Source: Cichorium intybus (taxonomy: Eukaryota; Streptophyta; Magnoliopsida; Asterales; Asteraceae). From it: a DNA stretch of 64,000 nucleotides. Every line of letters begins with the position of its first letter. Positions within the stretch are counted from its first letter, which is position 1. Positions 22,489-34,807 of this stretch are shown here, one piece after another. The notes beneath the pieces were generated by a model that saw only the letters and a program-made list of their open reading frames with translations, searched no databases and had not been told where the DNA came from. The stretch is taken from positions 6,399,283 to 6,463,282 of the forward strand of contig CM042011.1 in NCBI GenBank assembly GCA_023525715.1. The letters are read 5' to 3'. The translations under genes were made by a program, and so were the position numbers.

Positions 22489-22567
<79 letters not shown>
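22489..22567. repeat. (TA)n microsatellite
   Basis: About 39 TA units. It is preceded by an imperfect GTGGTGGC-type trinucleotide-like patch at 22410-22480. Confidence 0.95.
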
Positions 22568-22570
<3 letters not shown>

Positions 22571-22639
22571 GAAAAAGAACCACGAGACATCGAGAAATGG
22601 TAAGTAAAAAAACTATATAAAAAAAAAGAAAATATTTTT

Positions 22640-22868
22640 TTTGGAACCAACGAATAGATATGGTTTCACCTGAGGGTAATCAGCCCCGCAACACAGGGCG
22701 GTTGGCGATTACCTAAGGCGCAAAGGCCTTTCCCCTCCACCTAATTCGCCTTCCAGGAAAATCCCCCATATGGGGTTAGTCAGAGTCGAAATTCAGACCT
22801 CCCACCACATGGGTATATAACCCGGATGCATCCACCCAGCTAGGCTGGGCTTCACTTGCTATAAAAAA
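22640..22868 (-). mobile_element. tRNA-derived SINE
   Basis: In minus sense it begins AAGTGAAGCCCAGCCTAGCTGG, with an A-box-like TAGCTGGGTGGA and about 48 bases later a B-box-like GAATTTCGACTCTG. A conserved body (GGGGAAAGGCCTTTGCGCC) follows, then an A/T-rich tail. This is the layout of plant SINEs transcribed by RNA polymerase III. Exact ends are approximate. Confidence 0.55.
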
Positions 22869-25846
<2,978 letters not shown>

Positions 25847-26371
25847 TCATTTATCACCCGCTTGAAGCGCCTTTTCCATGCTCTCTGCTATACCATTCAA
25901 AGTTGACTGTATATAACCACAGAAACCCTCTAAAGTATGGCCTTCCATCGGATCAGCCGTGAACCGCCACTCAATCCGGCAACCACCGGCATCATCAACA
26001 TCTTTGTTATCGATTACTTGCCACTCAGCCACATAAAACCTGATCCCTAGGTTATTCTCCGTGATATTATAGCTCAGACGCCGTTGAACAGGATCAATCG
26101 ACAGCAGAGTCTCGTAGCACCACACGACGACAGTTTCAGGCTTCTGATCGGCTGCGTTAGGTGGCGGTGGGGATGCTACGGTGGCGGTGACGTACCTGAT
26201 GAGACCGGGTTCCCCATAGACTCCTTCAACTTGGCGGCATGTGTCGAGACCGGCATACCATTTGTCAAGAGAACAGAAGTCTTCAACCAGAGGCCATACT
26301 TGCTTTGCCGTTGCGCTTCTTAAATATGCACTGACTTTGCCTTCCCATTCTGGATTACGTTTTTCAGCCAT
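25847..26371 (-). CDS. Lachrymatory-factor-synthase-like START/Bet v 1-fold protein
   Basis: A complete single-exon frame of 174 codons. The family (polyketide cyclase/START-like, SRPBCC fold) forms a hydrophobic cavity and is typified by onion lachrymatory-factor synthase; most plant members have no known substrate. Visible features: N-terminal WEGKVSAYLRSATAKQVWPL, then SLDKWYAGLDTCRQVEG, GEPGLIRYV and CYETLLSID in the central sheet, and a C-terminal helix LNGIAESMEKALQAG. Arg59 (LIRY) and Glu87 (CYET) may match the Arg/Glu pair needed in onion LFS, but I aligned these from memory. No signal peptide, so probably cytosolic. A minus-sense TATA-like box lies only ~28-40 bases before the ATG, implying a very short leader if used. 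A 5' fragment and promoter copy lie at 49818-50720. Confidence 0.85.
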   Translation of the reverse strand: MAEKRNPEWEGKVSAYLRSATAKQVWPLVEDFCSLDKWYAGLDTCRQVEGVYGEPGLIRYVTATVASPPPPNAADQKPETVVVWCYETLLSIDPVQRRLSYNITENNLGIRFYVAEWQVIDNKDVDDAGGCRIEWRFTADPMEGHTLEGFCGYIQSTLNGIAESMEKALQAGDK

Positions 26372-26398
26372 TTTGAATCTTCGCTTTCTTCAAAGTCA

Positions 26399-26410
26399 CT
26401 ATATATATAG
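26399..26410 (-). promoter_or_regulatory. TATA-like box before the LFS-like gene
   Basis: CTATATATATAG in minus sense, duplicated in the paralogous fragment near 49964-49978. Its closeness to the ATG is odd: transcription starting ~30 bases downstream would leave almost no 5' UTR. Confidence 0.4.
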
Positions 26411-26451
26411 CAAGTGTTACCAACAAGGATATAAACAAGGTATAAACAAAA

Positions 26452-27116
26452 GAGAAAATACTAAAATAGTCAAATTTCATAAGGGTTTTCTTCAAAACAG
26501 CCAAAATTTAAGGGCATACCTCAAAATAGCCAAGGAAAACACAGTTGGCAGCCATGAGCTGCGTTTTCCTCTTAACGGGCTCACTGGGCTGCGTTTTCCT
26601 CTAGACGGGCTGCGTTTTCGTTGGCTACCGGCCCATCAGCCCAAATATATAAATCGGGGAAAAAAGTCAAATTTTTTGATCCCGTAACACATTCCGACAT
26701 CATAAATTTTTTTTAATCATGTTTGTGAACATATCTACTGATACACTTCACGTTAAAAAAAATTTCAACTCAATCCGATTTCGTATGAACAAATGACGAG
26801 TATTCAAAGTTGGACAAAAATTTAAACTAAACCCATGAACCACTAAGAACACAAGGAGGAAAACGCAGCTGGGAGGGAGGAAAACGCAAAAACTCAAAAA
26901 CTCAAGGAGGAAAACGCAGCTGGGAAGGAGGAAAACGCAGATGGATGGAGGAAAACGCAGTTGATGCTTGGGAGGGAGGAAAACGCAGTTGGTGAGAGGA
27001 AAACGCAGCCCATGGCTGCCAACTGTGTTTTTCTTGGCTATTTTGAGGTATACCCTTAAATTTTGGCTGTTTTGAGAAAAATCTTTATAGGATTAGGCTA
27101 TTTTAGTCATTTTCTC
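26452..27116 (+). mobile_element. MULE-type non-autonomous element with 9-bp TSD
   Basis: A 665-bp element with inverted arms of ~140 bp, starting GAGAAAATACTAAAATAGTC and ending in the complement. TSD TAAACAAAA (26443-26451 and 27117-27125). The paralogous copy near 50005-50030 lacks the element, giving an empty site. Both arms contain GAGGAAAACGCAG-type boxes. No transposase. Confidence 0.85.
26857..27013 (+). repeat. Dispersed GGAGGAAAACGCAG repeats inside the MULE-type element
   Basis: About seven copies of GGAGGAAAACGCAG separated by variable GCTGGGA or GTTGATG spacers. Inverted copies (CTGCGTTTTCCTC) lie in the left arm at 26562-26612. Confidence 0.75.
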
Positions 27117-27125
27117 TAAACAAAA

Positions 27126-28240
27126 TAGGTTTTTTGATTTGGTAAATGAATATTGTGTATTTTAGACAAAGTATTATAAAAAGGGGTTGTTATTGCCACC
27201 TTAGGTGTAGGGTTAAAGAATAAAGAGTGATGCAAAGTTGACATTCAATTTAATCGGACATTAAGAAAGATTATTCTATTATTTTATAATTTTTAATTAT
27301 TACAATTTTAATCCTTCTATTTTACTCATTACAAAATATTCCTTTGTGGTCTTTATTATAAAAAAAAAAATAACATTCCTCAACTTTGATGAAAGTATTA
27401 TATAGGTATACTAGGCAAATACAAAGGGCGTGCTTAGCACACCGACATATATTGGATAAAATTTACAGGTGTATACTATGAGTCTATGACTTTGCTTTCA
27501 TCTCTTTGCAGGCATTTTGTATTTGACAAATGAATGAAAAAGCCGACCATGATGAATAAAAATTGTGCAGTCATAAATTTTTGAAAGTTTCTCTGACGTC
27601 AAAGCTAATATTAATTTATATTCTAAAATAAATGTAAAATTTAATCTATCAAATCATTAGTAATGTGTTTAAAGAAAAAAGGTTACAATATTTCTGAATG
27701 ATTATTAGTATGGCAAAATTTCAATATTTATAATCTAATTGAAATGACAGTTAAATTTACTTTAAAGAATTGACATATTTGACGTCGAAGGTAAAAACAT
27801 ATATTGAAAAATAAAGGATCCTATTCAAGTAGAATATGACTATTTTCATATAAAATTTCGTTATATTATGACATGTGTATTAAAATATTATTAGTTTAAT
27901 TAAATATAATACTTGTCATAATTTCATACGGGTAGGAATAAAGATAGGAATAAAAGGTAAGAATCAATACAATTACTCTTTCGTTAGAGAAATTGTTTTT
28001 GTTCCTATTTTTTATTCCTACTCATCTTCCTACCGAAGTTAAATTATGACATATGTATTAAAATATTATTAGTTTAATTAAGTATGACACTTGTCATAAT
28101 AATAAAAATAGAAATATTATTAGTTTAATTAAGCATGACACTTGTTTCGTTAATCTGAACATTCATGTATATATAATTTGGTCTTGGGCTTTAGTACGAC
28201 ATGATTTTATATATAAAAAACAAAACATTGTTTAATATCA
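27126..28240. other. Upstream region of the LFS-like gene, duplicated near 50 kb
   Basis: Non-coding. Aligns by eye with 50020-50640, except for the MITE insertion at 27864-28145. No gene seen. Confidence 0.6.
27864..28145 (+). mobile_element. MITE in permuted order, termini fused in the middle
   Basis: The family form is at 48530-48709 (ends GAGAAATTGGATTTGTTCC and complement). Here the right half comes first and ends ...CAATTACTC at ~27979. TTCGTTA (27980-27986) follows, then the left terminus GAGAAATTG and left half. TTCGTTA also flanks the whole insertion at 27857-27863 and 28146-28152. The paralogous site near 50522 (TTCATTA) has no insertion. Confidence 0.6.
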
Positions 28241-28701
28241 TTAAAATAAGAAAAAACCTCGAAATCTTCTGCACTGAAACCCTCCATTACTGCTTGCAGA
28301 CACGTAGTCCATCTTGTTGAGCTCAATATACTCATTGTTCGACGACTCAATTTTATCAAGAAATTTATTCATCTGAAACATGAAAAATTTTAGTCACTAA
28401 ATTATTATTATAACAATAATAAAAGACTAACAATCTAATGACTAAATCAATAAAAATTGTAAACAAAAGATATGACTCGATTTCCAAAAAAACCTAAAAG
28501 AAACTATTGAAAACTGATAAACCAATGAATCTTGTTCTTGAACTCGTTAGCTCATCTTCTTCATGTGCAAACCAATACAAATGTCTCATGGTTGAAACAA
28601 ACTTATGGAAATTCGATTTCAAAACCCAGAATGCGAGAACATAAATTGTTACTTACCTCACATAGATCTTCAGATCGTTGAATAAAGAAAGTCTCACTCA
28701 T
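28241..28701 (-). CDS. Possible small two-exon gene (58 aa), uncertain
   Basis: Exon 1 (28657-28701) encodes MSETFFIQRSEDLCE and ends at GAG|GTAAGT. Exon 2 (28241-28372) follows an acceptor TTTCAG| and encodes MNKFLDKIESSNNEYIELNK, then MDYVSASSNGGFQCRRFR and a stop. The frame stays open across the join and the splice sites are canonical. No family is recognised. Part of exon 2 is duplicated with deletions at about 50626-50715. It may be the remains of a larger gene or chance. Confidence 0.25.
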
Positions 28702-28880
28702 TCTCTATTATTTGGTAAAAAAAAGTAAACTTATGATGAACGGAAAAAGTAAACTTGGGGAAAACGTAGAACCTCATTAGAATGAAAATGGGGAAATGGG
28801 TGACGTGCGACTGTCGATTTGAGGGCAAAAAACAAGGCGATGGCTCATCTCCTTCTCTTTAGGCGGTGGGAAGAGGTAGC

Positions 28881-29648
28881 TGAAGGGTTTTCTAGCAAAC
28901 AATGAACAAATAATCTCTTATGGTTCACATGCAACCCTAGAAAGATCTATGTTTTCTTCTATGAAGATAATAAACTAAAGCTTAAAGGAAACAATTATTT
29001 CTAAAGATCAAAACTGAGAAAACCAACCTTTTGATCTTATGATCCTTGAAGCTAGCAGCACAAGTGTCCTGCCTCAAATGATGTCACACCCAAAGCAATG
29101 GAGAAGACAGTTCAGCAGAGTTTTCTTGATGTAAAATGGCGTAGGTATTGAGCCTCCAGAGGGTTCCTTATATAGCCTCCAAGAGGTTACAGCTGAAACC
29201 CTAGAGAAGCCCCTTATTGGACAAGCCTGTTATCCATTTGGGCAAGCCTCTAAAAACCCTAACCAGGGTTTCGAAATTATGGAGATGGCCTCTATAATTT
29301 CGCCCAACATGAGGGTTCCACTGGCTAGCCTTTTATTCAACTATTGAATAATTACAAAACCAGTCCCTGCACTTTTGATTGATTAATTTAATCACTGAAT
29401 TAAATCCAATTAATTCTAGATTAAATCTTAATTAATCATTATAGTTTCTAATTAATATATTAACACTTAAATATATTAATAAACCATTAAATTAATTCTA
29501 TTGATTTATTACACAATTAATAAATCAACCTTTTACTCTACTGAACTCTATCCTAACCTCCAGCTATGAGGCCAACCCAAATAGACTTTGCTTCAATTAA
29601 CAAGATAAATATAAATATAAAGTCATGGCTTAGACACCTAATCCAACA
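28881..29648 (-). repeat. Element 2 3' LTR (768 bp)
   Basis: Plus-strand start TGAAGGG, end CCAACA. TATA-like TATATAAGG in minus sense at about 29167-29175. It differs from the 5' LTR at perhaps two to three percent of sites by eye. Confidence 0.95.
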
Positions 29649-29661
29649 GTCTCCCACTTGG
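29649..29661 (-). other. Polypurine tract of element 2
   Basis: CCAAGTGGGAGAC in sense, abutting the 3' LTR. Identical to that of element 1. Confidence 0.8.
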
Positions 29662-30718
29662 ATAAGTCTATGACTTTAATTTATCTTCCGATTAATAAAC
29701 AACCTGCAGCTTCCAAGAAACTGCTGCCGAACTCTAACCCAGTCAGTTCTGTCCATAGATAAGTGATCATACGATCCTTCGTCCAACAAGATATTTTCAG
29801 ACACGAGACATTGATTGAGATCAATCTCTGTCCGATACTCTGTTTCCCGATTTCCGATTCTGCTTATGACTTTCAGACTTCTAATTGAACACATCAATTT
29901 AGTCTAGGCTGGCCAGCACTTTAGTCAACTTCAAAATCATCGAGCGGCCTACAGATATCTGTTTCCCATCAGGGTCAATGAACGAATAAGCTTTGACTCA
30001 TATACTTGTGTCTTTTACTTATCAAAATCGTACACAACAATGCGTTTTATAACATCGAGTTACCGATGCGTTTACGTATTATCAATGCACAACCGACTCA
30101 TAAATTTCAACTCATATGTCTCTGCTTCAAGAACATACGATATTATCGTCTCAACATTGCGCGTGATGTAATCCATGAAGCAATCTATTGAGCGCGAGTT
30201 TATCCAATACTCAAATCTCTATTTCTAAGTACTCATGAACGTTGTAGCAGTCTTACTGCAATGTCTAACTCCTTAGACAATCTACAGACCAATTCACGAC
30301 AGTCTTCGTTCATACTTACTCCCGAAAAGTACGAGCGACTGTGGACTTTTGAATAATCAAATTATTCGGGAAGTGAAACATGCAAAATTGAAACATAAAA
30401 TCTGATTGGTGGCTACTCTTGCCTAATTACCAAGTCTCCACGAGGTAATCATCAAGTCGGATTTTACATAAAACTATTATCGGTTTCTAGATTCCTTTTA
30501 AACTATTTAATTCGTGTTATGTATCTATGTCTACTTGACCTTTCACTCTTTCTATGTATTTAAATGTTATACATTAATACACTTCATCCGATCGGATATC
30601 CTTCCGATGATATTTCAATTTGGTCATACTGTCATTCTCACTAACAACTCAATTCTATGTACTGTGACTTTCCATGGTTCTCGGGATCTTTAGTTCACAT
30701 GGCTGCACCCTAAGACTA

Positions 30719-30777
30719 TTTCGAGGTGTTACGATGTGCCGGTGACCCACACGCGCTCCATCGGAATGCCAACGAAA
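30719..30777 (-). other. Conserved hairpin-core motif, copy A of element 2
   Basis: The core at 30732-30763 in sense is GGAGCGCGTGTGG-GTCA-CCGGCAC. Inner stem CGATG/CATCG. Outer stem TTTCG (30719-30723) with CGAAA (30773-30777). Confidence 0.7.
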
Positions 30778-31099
30778 CTCTTTGACCATTAAGTCCTTTT
30801 ACTATTTGAAACTCTTTTTCAAATTACTATCAACATTCACCTTAATCATTTTTCCAATGATTTCTCATGTATATACAGAATCCATTAAGTATTCCCAGCC
30901 AGGTCATATCCTGAATCTGACTCACTATGCTCTAAGCATTAAGTCATCAAGACATGTTCATGACACTTCTGATCGATCCAAGAAACTTGTTGGATTCGAT
31001 CTAGTCCTATTCCAAACTCTTTCGGAATCTAAGGATTACTTATAATCCTTGTGTCACGACTTTTAATAACTATTTCCTTTCGGAGACTCTTTTCCATGC

Positions 31100-31406
31100 A
31101 TCTTGAATCTTATCAAGATCATGCTTACTATGGCCAGGTCTATACTGATGACAACATCTATCTGATATATGTCAATGGATTATGTGAGTATGTTGCACCT
31201 TTTATATCTCTCATGCCAAATCATTACACTTTGCAATGACAGGAAACTCCTTTCCTGAGCTATGCATCTTGAGTCTCATCAAGATCATCTTGGCAGAGTT
31301 TCGATCTATCTCATAGACGTTTGTAACCACCTGAGCATGCCGTATCTTTATTAAGTCTTTCATAGTGATCCGTCTCTTAACACCAAGTCATTACACTTTG
31401 TAATGA
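31100..31406 (-). repeat. Three-hairpin tandem units in element 2
   Basis: Unit 1: ATCTTGA/TCAAGAT (31100-31119) and CATTACACTTTGCAATG (31222-31238). Unit 2: ATCTTGA/TCAAGAT (31266-31285) and TCATTAC/GTAATGA (31388-31406). The spacing of ~167 bp matches element 1. Confidence 0.6.
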
Positions 31407-32163
31407 AAAGAGACGTTTCCTAGAAACAGTATGTAACACACATATGGAGATAGAGATAACAGCGACACTCCCACTGGCTTTGACACGGTTATGGACTATT
31501 CACAAAATCCAGAGCTTATGGCACATTTTGCGAATCCAAACTGTTGAAAATACGATGATCGATCTCCACGAGTAAGGGTTTTTAAGCCGGTTACTGTGTG
31601 ACAGATATGTATTTTGTCTATAATATGCGGAAATAAAATAGAGTTGCGGAATAGTAAATCTAAACTAGACAGTATTTAAATGAACAGAAAGCGGTAAATA
31701 AAGTAAATGTTAGAAGTTAGAGGTTAGATGTAATAAACGCCATTATCAACGATAACGTGTTTTTACAATAAATAAAAAGGTTAGAAGTTGGAAGTTAGAA
31801 GTTAGATGTCTCGGTTAAATACAGTCCATATATGTTTTCGTTGTCAAGGTTCAATTCGGATGTATTGGATATTTGGTACAGTTGATTTATAACAGTTTGA
31901 ATAAATCAATAACGACACAGATAATTTCAAAAGAACTTATCGATAGCAAATGAAGATGGCGTTTTCTTTGAAGCGTCGATTCTCGTTCTTTTCGGTAGGA
32001 TGAGGTTTGGTAGTTTTTGGTGTTTGGTGAAATGGGTTTTTGGTGTCGGTTTAATTGAGATGCACGGGTTTTTGTGGTTTAGTTTTCGTGTATGTATTTG
32101 GTAGTGGGTGTGTAGGTTTTGTAGTTTGGTATTCGGGTTGAGGTTCTTTAGAGGTTTGAAGTT

Positions 32164-32310
32164 TGGTGTCGGGTAGAGGTTTTGTTTGGTGTCGGGTAGA
32201 GGTTTTGTTTGGTGTCGGGTAGAGGTTTTGTTTGGTGTCGGGTAGAGGTTTTGTTTGGTGTCGGGTAGAGGTTTTGTTTGGTGTCGGGTAGAGGTTTTGT
32301 TTGGTGTTGG
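32164..32310 (-). repeat. 23-bp tandem repeat in the element 3 LTR, six full units
   Basis: Unit GGTGTCGGGTAGAGGTTTTGTTT on the plus strand; in sense a CA-rich run in the transcribed leader. The other LTR has five full units (38284-38407). Frames through it (PDTKQNLYPTPNKTSTRHQ) are not genes. Confidence 0.9.
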
Positions 32311-32450
32311 GTTTTCTTTGTTTGAAAAGAGTTTTCTTGAGCGTTTTGGCAGGTTTTCTTGCTCTTTGGACGTAGGATAATATTGGTGCTTGAATGGGTA
32401 TGTGTGGTGTAAGTTATTTTCTGCACAAGAATGGCAAGAGGTTTGCATCT

Positions 32451-32458
32451 TATTTATA
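32451..32458 (-). promoter_or_regulatory. TATA box of the element 3 LTR
   Basis: TATAAATA in minus sense; the same box is at 38548-38555. The CpG-rich module begins 18 bp upstream. Confidence 0.6.
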
Positions 32459-32476
32459 CTGCTGAACTACAGGGCT

Positions 32477-32805
32477 CGCGTCGCGACCATATGGTCCGTC
32501 GCGTCGCGAAGGTCCGTAGCTGGTGGTCGGTGCGCTTTTTGTCGGGTCAGTGCGTCTTCGCTGGTATGTCGAGCTTTTCGTCGCGATTCCTTTTGGTCGC
32601 GTTTGCTTTTGGTCGCGTCGCGAAGGATGGTGGGTTGGGTTGGTAGTCTCGCGATTAGAAAGTTGGTGGAGTCGCGTTGGAGGGGCTTCGCGATGGAGCT
32701 TCGCGTCGCGACCACTCTCTCCATCGCGTCGCGAGCGCTGTAGAGTTTTTGGTCTTGTCTTTGTTTCTTCTTCACGTCGCGACCACTATGTTTGTCGCGT
32801 CGTGA
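32477..32805 (-). promoter_or_regulatory. Three bipartite CGCGTCGCGA modules in the element 3 LTR
   Basis: Modules start at 32477/32496, 32702/32721 and 32773/32792 (first/second half), each with a 19-bp offset and decamers 23 bp apart; the third is partly decayed. Extra TCGCGA sites lie between. The matching set is at about 38574-38902 in the other LTR. CGCGTCGCGACCAT and CCGTCGCGTCGCGA are identical to those of the Ty3/gypsy solo LTR at 6851-6883. Confidence 0.55.
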
Positions 32806-33018
32806 TTGCTGTAGCAGTTTGATATTTTGTATTTTGCTCTTTGATTCGTAGCGTTACTTCCTCAGGTTTGGATGTTTTCTCAAGGTTTCTCGGGTCTTGA
32901 TTTATTCTTGTTTTTGATCTTGAATTCATGCAACCTGAAATACTGATAATATTTGTTAAAAAATATTTCGACTTATTTCAGTGATGGTCACATAAAAACA
33001 TAAAAACATTATTCAACA

Positions 33019-33031
33019 ATTTCCCCCTATG
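33019..33031 (-). other. Polypurine tract of element 3
   Basis: CATAGGGGGAAAT in sense, abutting the 3' LTR. Confidence 0.8.
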
Positions 33032-34618
33032 TGATCATTAATGAAATGAGGAGAAAAATGTTTGATTGATAATTCTTGAAATTTGGATAAGACATTTATA
33101 AAACCATATCACTTGTTTTGAAAAAGTGTGACTAGATTTTACTTATGTTTTTGAAAATGTTTGTCAAGAATATTTGTTTCTGAATCAAGGTTTCATGTTC
33201 AATTATCAAAAGGTTTTTGTATATGTACTTTCATAATATTCCTTAAGATTTTATAACATTTATAAAGACGACAAGTGATCTTAATAGGTCGATTCAGATG
33301 AACTTCTCATAGGTATATCTCACACTTGACTGAGGTGTTTGTTTGTTCTGGGTGTAGAACTGGTGTATAATCACTAAAGATGAGTGATATCTCTCAGTTT
33401 GAAGGTGTTGACTTATGCTTAATGTGGATTTATACCTATATACTTTAGTCACTTGGTCTTCATATTAGATAATCAATCACATAAGACTGGTTTCGGCATT
33501 ACTCAGAGGGTTTCTTCATTCATGCCATTGATGTTCACTCTCTCTCCGTTGGGAAATACATGTAGAGGGGTTTAGAAATATTCATAGTGCAGTTTGCAAC
33601 TAAGAATATCCAATTATGAAGGCTACAGTATCCCGGTAAGTCTTCGGTTTTGAGAATCTGTTTGTTTGGAAAGTTTTGAGAGATGTCTGTCTTTGATTGA
33701 TTGTTGTTGTAAATCTTCCTTTTCTTTGGTGAGGTGTTCACCTTTGTCTTTATCTTTTCTTGATTTGTGAAAAGATATCTGATGTGTTTACCAGTTGTGA
33801 TCTGTTGACATCATTTGCGTTTTGAGATTTTGATTTTTCTTTTGGTTTTCTTGGATACTACTTTGTCGTTTCTCCAATTGTCAGACTTGCTATGCAAGAT
33901 GAAATATCTTTTCTTGATGTGGCTTCATTGAGGATAGGGATAGGTGATATAATAGACAGTTTGTCTAATATATAAAGAAATGATTGTATCGTCCCTGGTC
34001 ATTTTGATATCTAAGCAAAAATGAGACTAGCATCACGGTATAAGAGTATAAATCCTATAAGTCATAATGAAAACACCTTTGCTCACAGAAATGAATTTCA
34101 CTTAGCAGTTAAAGACGAGGCACAAATTCTCACATGGGTTTGGTTTTCATCTGAATCTCCTGATCTTATGTCCCTTAATTGATAAAATCGTTATATTTGA
34201 AATAAATTCAAAGGGAATAGGAGAATGTACATAACGAAAATTTTGAGATTTGAACCTTCACTTTAATTAAGAATCAATATGACTGAGAACATTCATCGAG
34301 CATAAGTATCTGAAAATTTAGTCAAGAAGATGTTAATCACATGGTTTTATAAAAGCTTTTAAAAGGATAAAACTTTATTCAATTTTTGTGATTTTTGATT
34401 ATGTGGATGTTTTTGAAAAATTTGGTTATTTGAATGTTTTTGGTAAATTTTGGTTTGGGGGTGAGAATGGGGTAACGAGAGTTCCCCCATAAATGATGCA
34501 CTGGGATCATTTTGGATAGGTAGATTGGGATTAGAGAGGAATTTGGTTTTGGTGGTTCTCCCATAAATGATGCATTGGGATCATTTGGACAGGTGGATTG
34601 GGGTGTTTTAGGAGGGTT
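33032..34618 (-). other. Non-coding 3' interior of element 3
   Basis: About 1.6 kb where pol should be. No integrase, RT or RNase H motif seen. Includes a ~85-bp tandem duplication at 34475-34620 (units containing CCCATAAATGATGCA and GGGATCATTT) and several PPT-like GTTCCCCC boxes. Confidence 0.65.
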
Positions 34619-34807
34619 CTAGTTTTGGTGGTTCCCCCTCGACTGGATCTGCATCATTTTGGTTTGATTGTGAAGTTTCTGCATCGGAGGTAGTGTGGGT
34701 TTGAAGTCTTGTTGAAGGCTATGGTTTGTTGTCATATGCTTGGAACGGCCACTATCGATATACCATGTATCATCCTTGGGCTCTCCAGCACAAAGTACCT
34801 GCAATTA
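34619..34807 (-). pseudogene. Protease start of element 3, behind an in-frame stop
   Basis: After the gag stop (TAA at 34805-34807) the same frame continues LQVLCAGEPKDDTWYIDSGRSKHMT. This holds the Asp-Ser-Gly of a Ty1/copia protease (family WYIDSGCSKHMT, with Cys changed to Arg here) and ends after ~62 codons. Either a truncated protease or a short readthrough extension. Confidence 0.7.

Larger units (their letters stand above)
29662..31541 (-). other. Conserved non-coding body of element 2, 3' part
   Basis: Aligns by eye with 4131-5650 and 7161-7560 of element 1. No frame of note. Contains hairpin-core copy A at 30732-30763 and the three-hairpin tandem units at 31080-31420. Confidence 0.7.
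31542..33018 (-). repeat. Element 3 3' LTR (1477 bp)
   Basis: TGTTGAAAATACG...TTATTCAACA. TATA box at 32451-32458, CpG-rich modules upstream of it at 32477-32805, and 23-bp tandem repeats downstream at 32164-32310. Confidence 0.95.

Noticed and set aside
22640..22868. Considered as a functional tRNA gene
   Set aside because: A- and B-box-like sequences are present, but the B box is poor and no cloverleaf forms; SINE is a better fit.
32164..32310. Regular 23-bp repeats considered as a CRISPR array
   Set aside because: No unique spacers between units and the context is a plant LTR.
31927..32822. Frames of 70-170 codons in the element 3 LTR (also 38047-38919)
   Set aside because: They lie across the LTR promoter, CpG modules and 23-bp repeats and occur on both strands; LTR-derived noise.
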